From contig NC_079882.1 of NCBI RefSeq assembly GCF_029227915.1, positions 24,557,001 to 24,621,000 on the forward strand: DNA of 64,000 nucleotides, given 5' to 3'. This DNA is from Hydractinia symbiolongicarpus. Its lineage: Eukaryota; Cnidaria; Hydrozoa; Anthoathecata; Hydractiniidae. This document shows, in pieces, positions 46,046 through 56,337 of the stretch. Position numbers and translations under genes: made by a program. Below the pieces are notes generated by a model. That model saw only the letters and a program-made list of their open reading frames with translations. It did not search any database and was not told the DNA's origin. Position 1 is the stretch's first letter, and each line of letters opens with the position of its first letter.

Positions 46046-49000
46046 TTAATGAGATTGTGCGATGTTGGAAAAAAACTCGAGTATCTCTTTAATTGTAACA
46101 GGAAGTTTTATATTAGAGTTTGGGTAACAGAGTTCAACAAGTTCTTGATACCGTTCATACTGACGCACAAAAGCTTCTTGAAGGTTGTGCCACAATACCT
46201 AAACAAACATAACAAAAAATTTGATGTAGTGGACGCACCTGTCCTCCATAAAATGTCCTCCTTTTGCTCCCATGGTCTTTCTTTGTATCCATTACTAGAC
46301 CTTTTGCATACTCACGCTTTTTTTATTTGATTTTCGTTCGTGTGTTTCATGTATTCTCCACTGTATTTCACACATGCCCTAACGCATCTCAAGATGAAAA
46401 AACCCATTTGCAAAAATGAATCGCTTACTATTACTACTTTACTTGTTCAAAATTTTCCCATAAGGAAAATTTTATCAAGAGATGAAAATTATGATTTACT
46501 GCTAAATATGTCCCAACAAAGATTTTTGGCGGTACGATATGAACAAAGTACGAGTGTTAACAGCTGAATGCAATCCTGACATTTTAAAAGTGTAAAGCAA
46601 TGCTTGAACAGTTCTTTATTTCGGATCGGGTCGGATCGGACTAACAAACAGGTACGCACTTTTTCTTTTCGTAGCTACTTTGATATGAGCTTCAAAGAGT
46701 TAAGAATTCAACATTTTAAGTTTGGAATGATTTTAAATGATTTTAAATGCTTTTAAATTAGCAACCCTTCCTTCCTTAACTCTATACATGTAGCCTGTGC
46801 TTTTACATATTTAACTGTACTTTTATCATATAAATATTTTTTAAAAAGTTCGAAAAGTCATCACAAGAGATGGAGATTCCTATTCGCATATGCTCTTTGT
46901 ATGAAGCGTATTGTTCAACAGATTTGTACAAATATAAAAACGCATTGAATTTAAAAGAAAACCTGTGTTAATCCCGCTTCAGTGACGTATTTTTCGATTT
47001 TTTTGTGAAGTAGCTCTAACCCCTTCTTTACCTGCAAAAAAAAATATCACAGATAACATTTGATCAATGCTTCAACACTTAAACACTGATCACGTGACCA
47101 CCCTACCTCCTTCGGTGGATATTCTTTGATGACATTCCTTAATTCTTGCTGATTCAGCGCTAATTGGTATCCTATGTCTTCCATGCGGACGCCAGAATTG
47201 ATGCATGACTCAACTCCTTGAAAGAAGCGCTAAACAAATTTTTAATTTCAGTAACATTCTCAGAAAGGCTACAAATACGCAAATACAGAACAAATAAAAC
47301 TACTAGTCGTAAGCCCGTGAAGGAAAACACAGGTCCGCTGGTCTTCAGATTTTCGCCCGTCGTAGGATCACAATTTTGTGCGTTTTTAGCAAGACATTAC
47401 TCAGTGTGATAGATAAAATACGGGGATTATCAACATAGACTGTAATATGTAGCCATTCTTTTAGTTACAAAACTATAGATGGATTTTTTTTCTTCTCCAA
47501 AGACTAAGAAGACTATAAATATGAAGCAATATAAAAAAAAAATATTTCGTACACTCATTCTGTCGAGAGGTCTTCCAAGTCTTGTTAATATATACTGATG
47601 CATGGCATCGTAGTAATTCTGTTCAGCTTGTTTCTTCTCGTTTTCTAAACTCGTATTCTTCAACCCACGAATTACACCTGTTGTATCGGTAAACGTAAGA
47701 TTAAAACATACAGCGACGAAACAATGAAATATGTTTATGGTATTTCTACGGTTAATGTGTAGAAAAGTTAAAATAAGCTGAAGTCAAAACAACAGACAAA
47801 CTCACCGTGTAAGTAATGATAGTTTTCTATAAAAATAAAAATCATTAAACTAACCCTAACCCCTAATGCAACAACAACAACAACAACAAACGAACACAAC
47901 AATAACAAAAACAAACAACAACAAAAACAAACAACAAAAACAACAAATAAATCATACCAAACATGACAATTTCTGGTGGAGGTTTGTCGTTCTCTTCTGC
48001 CACGTGTTCTATCTTTTCGAATAAGATTTGAATTAATTTCTGATAGGCTTTGTCGATTTCCACTCTTCTCTCAGAACCACGAAATATATGCTCAGATGCT
48101 TTAAAAAATTTCTACAAAAAATTATAAACTTGATGTAAGAAAATAAAAGAAAACAACATGAGAATAGACTTCACACTAGAAAAAAATCTCGCACCCACGT
48201 ATCTTTTGCGAACGAAAATAAGATTTGAAATACCAGTGCTGTAAACTGTAAAAAAATCTCTTGACTAATTTTCTGTGCTTACAAGAGACGATTCTTATTA
48301 CTCGATAACAAAGTTCCGGAATAATATACACTTTAAAGCATAAACACTGGAATTTTTGGGTTAAGCACCGATTTGATACCTCTACGGTAACGACGTCTGG
48401 TAGTATTCCAGTACGTTTCTTTTTCTGCACACGAAGTTCAGATATGTGGCGACACATCGTCTCCTAAAAATAAAGTGGCCAGACGGAAAAAAGATAAAAA
48501 AAATTTGCGAAAAAAGGATTGAATGAAATATAAAAGGAGAGATTTACAATGTATTTATCAAAGCATCTCTTTGTACAGACCAGCCATCCACCAAACAATG
48601 TTCCCAAAAATGTCGGCGGAGCACCAGTTGATTGACTCGTGACAAGATGAGAAGCTTGGTTTTGAATGCGATACATTGCATAGAGAATATTACTAGAAAA
48701 AGAATGACCGTTTAAAAAAATTAGTATTAGAATAAATAGGGATGTTGAAAGTTATTATAAAGAAGAAGTTGTAATGAAAGATTACAATTTGTTTGCTTAC
48801 ACTTATTATTCTATCTGTCGTTCAGTTATTTAGAAATAAAAGTCGCACGCACATATTTAACTGTAAATTTATAGAATGCGCATGCGCGTCATCAAGGGCG
48901 GTGGTTTATCAAATAGTTAGTAACATAAAAATGAATCCTAATTAGTCAATGCGCTTGAATTGGACACTAACCGATCCTTTGTCAATTATAACAAGAGTTC

Positions 49001-52000
49001 AATCAAGCAAATAATTAAGCTCTGCGCTGTTATATTCAAAATAGTAATTCTTGTTAGCCATCTACTCGCAGTTTAGTTAGTCAAATATGTGGCGTGTGAC
49101 GTTGTGGTTATGAAGTTCGCTTCATAATCACAGGGTCTGTGGGTCGGTCCACAGCGCGGGCATGTTTAGCAAGTGTCTTTACCACAGCTACGGCTCAACC
49201 CATGCCATGTGAGGGAAATTGGGTAGGCAATGCCGGTGTAACCTAATGTATACATTCAAAACACATGACCGACATTGATACAGCATTTCCAACATTGAAG
49301 GGGCTATATCCTGCATAAATAATAATAATAATGTTTGAACAGTAATATACTTACTGCGGATGCAGGCTTTCACCAAAAGAAATAAAACTTTGAAGTTCCA
49401 CATCCAGAAACCCAAATATGTTCTTCATCATATCTCTAGAATACCACAGTGTTGTTTTAAGACACAAATTTTGGGCCATAGAATATATATTTATATATTT
49501 ATTTCAATAAAACGCAGTTTGAATGTGAAATGAGAATTTGGAGAAATGATAAAAAAAAATATCCATACCGAACTTCATCAACATTCCTACAAAATGAAAG
49601 TTAGTAAGAATTAATCTGAAATTTAGTTAGTAAGGTCAAAACTTTATATTGAGTTATACGAAGATGTCGCTTTAATTAAAATTAAATTTTGTTTCAAAGT
49701 GAAGAAAACTGTCTTATTAAAGACTCCGTTTATCCACATCAATAAATTGATTAATGTCCAAAATGTCAAATTGTAAACTTCATGGCTCGGTTATTAGAAA
49801 TAAGCTCTACAGTGAGATTCAATATATCGTACAATACAAGCAAGGATACCAAATATTTTAGCGGTCCATTAAATTACTGGAATCATTTACATACCACTGT
49901 AGAAAAAAAATTACTAATAACAGAATTCAAAATTATTTAATTAAATGTTGTTAGTCGGTTGTTATACATCTGCGACGTGTAAAGTTGAAACTGTGTATTA
50001 CCTTACAGTCACATCATGGTGTGGTCTGAAATATAAACAAATGTGTGCAAGTGAATGATTGTATAAATGCTTGTTGGTGGAATTGTTGTGTCGTGTTGTT
50101 GCGAGCGTGTGAATGGTGTTAGTTACGTTAACGATGGAATTTTTTGTAAGAAAGTGAACATAGACTGAACAAGGAGCTAAACAGTTTCATATGTTTTATC
50201 AAAACATACCAAGAATTCGTATTTTTCTGGGCGTTCGACGACAACGAACTTGGAACATAGGGTACTTGAAGGGAGTTAAGTTAAAAAAGGTGCAAAGGAG
50301 AGCTGTCGGTTCAGTGCAAAGGATTTTGTGTATTCAATGAACTCGATTTTGTGTACACAGTGAACTCTCTCAACGTTGAACCTATTACTTATCCCTTGGA
50401 AATTCCAGAGATTGTAATTAAATTATCTCTCCGCTTGTCCAAAACAAAGTTTCAGTCACATTATTTCTTGTTAAATGATTTTGCTTCTACCAAATGAACA
50501 CCAACGTTTGAAAAACGTTATAATGTTCTTTTTGAGTCAAAAAATAAATAAATAAAAAAATAAAATTATTTTTAAGTTTAAAATGGTGCGCCCATTGCAG
50601 TATCTGTCGAGTTTTCTGTTGTCCACAGTTAGGTCAACTTTTGGTCACGTTGAAACAAGGTGCAGCAGTAATACTCACGCCGCACGTGGTGGTCTTCCTG
50701 TACTTAGCATGGCGCCATCAGCGATGTCGGTGGGCAGCTCAGCAGGACTTTCCTAAAAATATGTTTAACGTGAAAGATCAATAAGTAATCCATGACTTAG
50801 CTACTTTTACTTGAAGTTTATCACTTTAAAATAACTTTATCTCAAAATACCACACCCCTTTTGCTTTTCACACGCACGCGTATTATTTTTCTACTAGCAA
50901 CCAGTTTAACAGCTATACTAGAATCTGCGTGATTGAGAAGCAATAAAGTATAAGTAAGATTGGGTATACGAAACATTCTTTTATGTTTGATACTATGCTT
51001 TGAAAATTCATTCTGCCAAATCAAAGGTATTGCAGGCTCAAACGATTTATTTTTTTCAAAAGAACTGCTTTTTCTTTTCCTTTCTTTCAAATTATTCCAA
51101 ATTATTATTTGCTGCGTTTGTAATACACAAGCGATAAAACCCAAATAACTCGAACCTCTCATGTTAGTAGCGTATTACCTCGTTGCGTTAAAATGGATCA
51201 TAATCAATTGAAGTGGGGAAAACACAACGAAAGATATTTGCGAATATGGAACAGCGCAAAAAAGGTTGTAACTCACACGAATCTTTAACTTCTTCATAAC
51301 TTCAACACACAAATGAATTTATTGATTTATCATCATCGCAATCAAACTTACCTTGTAATTGTCTCCTGGATAACGAAGGTGAAAAAATAAAGTGCAAAAC
51401 TGTTGTTCTGCTGATACATAGGGTTCCAATTCAGACAAAATAACATCGAATACCTTAAATACAAAATATTATAAAAAATAGAAAAGTAAAAAATAAAGTT
51501 ATTTTTTTCCAAAACAAAATAAAATGCACATATTCTGCTGGAAAAAAAATGCGTCTAAACGAGACATCGACTCACTTCCAAAAAGGTATCTACAATATTT
51601 TAGGCGTGTTGTGAATTGAGAAAGGAGAACAATGAATTTTATACACGTTTTCTTTTTATAAAAACACTCAACTTGAAGCTGGAAGCCTTTAAATGTTCTA
51701 AATTTTTTACCCTGAAGCCTCCAAAATCTTCCATAGAAAAAAGGGTTTAAAAATGTACCGAACGTTTTTTTTTAATTAAAAGAATTAGGAAGCATTACAG
51801 AACAGAAAACCATGTGTATTATACACCCTTAACAATTAGAATAAGTTTGAATAAGTCAATTAGAATAAGAACAAAATTTATATACAATAAATACCTCCTT
51901 TAGAAAACAAACAACCTACTGTCTCAAATTGCGTCGATGTAGCAGTCCCTGCAAAACTCGATGACGAAGACTCAACAGAAGCCATCGAATCAATCGATTC

Positions 52001-54507
52001 TTTCGATGGAGATCGTTTCAACTTTGATTCCTTACGAAACCTACTAAGCCCACTTTTTGACTTGACAGGACCGATCTGCTCGTGACTGTGTACACTTGTC
52101 AAGGAGTGGCTTGATTTTCCTCCTATAAACAGAAATCGAAGGTTTTAGAGAATGCTAAGAAACTTTGTAAAATTCAGCGTTTCAAAATAAATGATAAATT
52201 ACCTTTAACTTTCATGGAAGCCTTCAGTTTCGCAACTTCAAGATATTCCTTAAATTCCTTTTCATATGTCAACGTAAAAGATTTCTCATAATGCTAAAAG
52301 AGAAGCATTATAGTGATGCAAAGTACCAAGAGCACGGAAATTTGATTCATTTTTACAAAGTTAACCATCATATAATTAAATTCATTCATTGTTACAGAAG
52401 CAGAAGGAAACAAAAAAAAATAATGAAACAAGATCGAGAATCTCACTATGAAAAAATATTGCTTTTGACAGAACTCTGCACTAAAATTAGTTAAAATTTG
52501 CAATAGATAGTTCTATTTGCCTAGTGTTGGTAGTTCTAAAAAGCAGATGGCAAACCGACACACTTACAGCTTTGATCTCAAGATATTTAGAATTATCCAA
52601 ATCTTTTAACCACTTCATCAGGTCAACATATGGCAGGAAATCATCGTGGACAGAGTCATGAGGTTGTAAGCTCAAGTCGCTATTGAATTTGTAAGACACA
52701 CCATCGATGTTGCTCTGTTAAAACAGATAAATAAATAAACATTAGAGTTTTTTACTTCGATGTGTCAAAAACAACATGCAGGTGGATCACCGTAATACGG
52801 AAGATATTCAAACTAACGAGAGCACCTAAAGTGCATGCAGTAGGGCCGTTCAAAACATACAGTAGGGCCGTGCAGGTGATATAGTAGATGAGAGTACGCA
52901 CGTGCTGTGAAATGAACTTGTCTAAATGCGTGTAAATACGCTGCGCAAATTCAGCCTTTAAGTTTGTGATATTCGCAAGTTGATCTTGGACAGCTCTGAG
53001 TTCAGCTATGCCTAAATAAATAAGCACAAATATATATGGCTAGTCGTTAACCGTGGGAGAATCCACGGGTTCGTCGGTCTTTAAATTACACGCCCGAAGA
53101 AAATGATTATAAATACACACCTGGATTGAATTGCGTGTGAAATGCAACGAGCAGAATTTTCGCTGCAGAAATACATTCTTCAATCCCGAGAGGTGTATAC
53201 AAATCTCCTTCGCGTAAAGATCGAATATGTCTTTGCGATATATCTAGTTTGCCCTGACAAAGCAAAGAATAAACAAAAATTATAACATAGCAAGGTGTTC
53301 ACTTAATATCAACTCCTTATATTTCGGATATCCCTAATAATGCCCTGATTTTTTTAGGTCACAATTTCGCAATCATTGGAACATTGGATTACCCCCAAAA
53401 TTGTAAATTTCTTTGCAAGCATATTTGGGGAAAACAGTTCTGAAACTAATCCATGCATAAGTTTCCAAAAAAACGCATTTTACCATTTAAACCCAATATT
53501 CCTGACTTTTTTCAGACATTCCGACAATAATCAGGCACCCCCTGACAACTCCTGACAGAGTGGACACTGATATATTGACAAGAAACAATGAGAAAAAACA
53601 CGAAAAATACAATATAACGGACAAGAAAAAATGTTTACGACGAAGATAACAGCAACAGCTACACAAGAATGACCCCACAGCTACGACAATAATACGAACT
53701 CTTACATAGAGAATGGTCATACTTACTACAATATACTTTATCTCTTCCAACAACTTCTTGTTAGACGTTCGCTCAATTTCCATTCTATTATCTTTAAACT
53801 CCATTTGTCCCATCTGATCACCTACTTTCTAAGGAGAATTAAACACTTCATCAAATGAAACAATAATTATTTGGCACTACACAAGGGTTGATGCTGAATC
53901 AACAAAATTTATATATTTTAATTCTGAATGTAAAAGCCTTAATGGACTTATTCAAAGGCTGGATAAAAGTTTTTACTGATACAGACGGTTTATATGAATA
54001 GAAACGTCTTTTCTCTGTAGATAACAAAAAACTACTGACCTGCAAGCAGTCATCATAAAATGTCAACCGATCATCTAACTGGTTCAATTCTTCCACACTC
54101 TTATCGATTAAAGAAAGTAAGTCTTTCGCTTGCTGTTCTGAACCCATGAGCGATGTAATATTGATCTAAAGAGAACAAAAAATTAAAGTTATCCTTTGGT
54201 TAATAATCTTTTCAAATGTGACCAATCAACTCTTACATATTCCAACTCTTGTAGTTCCGACGATAGTTGGTCTGTGAATATTTCAACATTTGTAAGCGCG
54301 TCTTCAAATTGACCTAGTATTGTATTCAAATCATTTTCTTCTTTCGGCGTCAACTTTTGATAATCCTCTGAAAGAACAATTTTGCAAGTTAGCAAAATTA
54401 ACATCAAGTCAAAAATCACGTTGTTAGTTAGTACGCCGTACCTTGTCCCTCCTGGCTTCCAATTGGTTGAGTGGCTTTAACAACTGTGTGAATTCTGTCT
54501 GATGGAT
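46046..54507 (-). CDS. EXOC1: Exocyst complex component 1 (SEC3), N-terminus not found
   Basis: Twenty-two exons in gene order: 54507-54442, 54367-54237, 54165-54040, 53828-53727, 53253-53121, 53011-52902, 52714-52568, 52293-52203, 52122-51920, 51453-51352, 50752-50679, 50025-50002, 49586-49569, 49435-49355, 48692-48548, 48463-48380, 48111-47958, 47826-47806, 47677-47553, 47229-47107, 47031-46963, 46198-46046. They join in phase for 759 residues and end in SNIAQSH, as in vertebrate SEC3. Landmarks: coiled-coil [47 protein letters not shown], a Ser-rich linker ([19 protein letters not shown]), [39 protein letters not shown]3 tethers secretory vesicles at the plasma membrane. The first exon is entered with two bases of a split codon, so upstream exons exist; about 150 residues with the PIP2-binding PH-like domain are missing. 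Exons of 24, 18 and 21 nt are microexons. Confidence 0.93.
49089..49332 (+). repeat. tRNA-derived SINE
   Basis: The 5' part GTGGCGTGTGACGTTGTGG, then GTTCGCTTCATAATCACAGG, then GTGGGTCGGTCC resembles a tRNA with A-box- and B-box-like words (B box at about 49142-49150). The body is unrelated, and the element ends in an AAT-repeat tail (about 49317-49332). It lies in the EXOC1 intron 48693-49354, antisense to the gene. Confidence 0.65.
53038..53092. repeat. Third copy of the CTAGTC repeat, with hairpin
   Basis: GGCTAGTCGTTAACCGTGGG is followed by a hairpin (CCGTGG-gagaat-CCACGG) and GGGTTCGTCGGTC. It is related to the two copies at 22915-23105. It lies in the EXOC1 intron 53012-53120. Confidence 0.4.
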
Positions 54508-55576
54508 CTAAAAAAAGCGTTCCTTCTTTTCAAATAAAATCTAGAAAAATTTACAAGAGCAATTCACAATAGCGACCCATAACAATTCATGTTCAAGAAA
54601 TGAAAAACTTTCCACAATAATATGACAGATAAACGAAATAATATCTTCCATAATTTACAATAGACCTGTTTTTAAAACCCAATATATTAGACGAAATTGA
54701 TAGCTTCCAAAACGCTAATTTTTCAGTTTTACTCGAACAGAATATAGCAGGCACCATTTGCGTAGGTGGATATTGACCTAATGGAAGAAAAATTTTCGCG
54801 AGTCAAAAAAAAAGGTATTTCGTGGGAATTTACTTAATTTGCACAGATTTAGATTCCTCGCAGGACTAAATTTTCTCGATTTCTTAATTAGCAAAAGAAT
54901 ATTTTTGCGATCTGATGGAAACCGCAAGAGTCATATTTCACCAAAGCATAAAACGATTTAGTATTTAGTACATAGTGGTAATAAATAAATAAATGATAAA
55001 TTTTAGCGAATTGTGTCTATTAGAAAAAAGTTCGCGAGAATGTATCAAATCACGTGTATGTATTTTGTTTCATTTCTTCAATTCTTCAATATTTTTTTTT
55101 CTTTTTTTTTATTCTTGTTAGCCGCACTCTTATATAACTGATTGTAAGTTCTTTATTTATTATTATAAAGTTTCTGAAAGTCTTGCTTGTATTAAGGCTG
55201 GTCAATTTTCTACACCATCATGATTGAGTAAAAAGTGAGCAGAATTTATCTTTATTACAAAGCCCTTAGTACACTCGCGGTAAAAGCTTTAAATGATCAA
55301 ATATGCAGGCCTTTTATAGGACTAAATTCTTTTTACAGTTACTGCTTGTATATTCAATGGAAAATATACGGAAAAATCAAATTTTAGGCATACTAGGACT
55401 GCCTTACACTCCACAAAAATGAATCATGGTAGCCACACATTGAAATAAATAAATAAATTCTTAAAAGAGAAATAGTGTTGTGGTAGGAAATTCGGATTGC
55501 GTTTACAAAATTTTAGATTTGCCAATTATAAATCTATTGCTATCAATCCAATGCATTTGCTGACTATACACTGGTT

Positions 55577-55665
55577 TTGCCGGCAGGCAAGTTGGAGTAG
55601 AGTTATATGTGTAGCTTTGGAGATAATCTAACACAGTTATAATCAAAGGGGAGGAAAAACCGAAA
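55577..55665 (+). repeat. Diverged relative of the SINE-like repeat at 34617
   Basis: CCGGCAGGCAAGTTGGAGTA followed by TATATGTGTAGCTTTGGAGA and TAACACAGTTATAATC aligns by eye with 34617-34685. Confidence 0.4.
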
Positions 55666-55788
55666 AATCACTGTGCATTTGTAAAGTTTAAAATACAATG
55701 AAAAACCCCTTCAGTCCCGAAGTTGTTTTATTTTTTACATTTAAGACATTCAGACCAAAATTAGTTCAGAGAGTGAATATATCAATCT

Positions 55789-55995
55789 CTTGATATCCCC
55801 ACTATGTTCTTGATATCCCCACTATGTTCTTGATATCCCCACTATGTTCTTGACATCCCCACTATGTTCTTGATATCCCACTATGTTCTTGATATCCCAC
55901 TGCACTATGTTCTTGATATCCCCACTATGTTCTTGATATCCCACTATGTTCTTGATATCCCACTGCACTATGTTCTTGATATCCCCACTATGTTC
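55789..55995. repeat. Minisatellite, 20-bp unit
   Basis: The unit CTTGATATCCCCACTATGTT recurs about ten times with small deletions. The variants 'CCCACTATG' and 'CCCACTGCACTATG' alternate, giving a roughly 63-bp higher-order period in the second half. Confidence 0.9.
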
Positions 55996-56337
55996 GTGCT
56001 ATTTTTTTTGCTCTCTAGTTTTAATTAAAAACAAGCATTTGCAATTTTTTTGACAAATTTTGAGCCAAAATTTGTCATGACACCAACATGTTTGGCGTGT
56101 TACGTGTTATAGTTTTCACGACATCATCAATTTTTGTCAGAAACAAACAAACAAATAAACAAACAAAAAAATGAAATCAAAATTTAACTTTGTTTATTTT
56201 TAGAACAACACAATTGATACCTTAAAAATATGGAGGATACAACGGACATCTGAATAAACAGAAAACACTTGTAGGAACATGTAACATTAATATTCATTAC
56301 TTCTAATATTATAACATATTTTATACAACAGTAACAA

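Larger units (their letters stand above)
54508..56337. other. Region between the GPCR gene and the first identified EXOC1 exon
   Basis: I searched the minus strand here for the missing PH-like exons of EXOC1 and saw none. It holds a CGCGAAA-rich stretch (54780-54930), a SINE-like relic (55577-55665), a 20-bp minisatellite (55789-55995) and the 3' flank of the receptor gene. A minus-strand AATAAA at 56198-56193 lies 140 nt beyond the receptor stop. Confidence 0.5.

Noticed and set aside
47863-47945. CAA-rich stretch on the plus strand (polyglutamine-like)
   Set aside because: It is a simple repeat inside an EXOC1 intron between exons 47826 and 47958, not a coding repeat.
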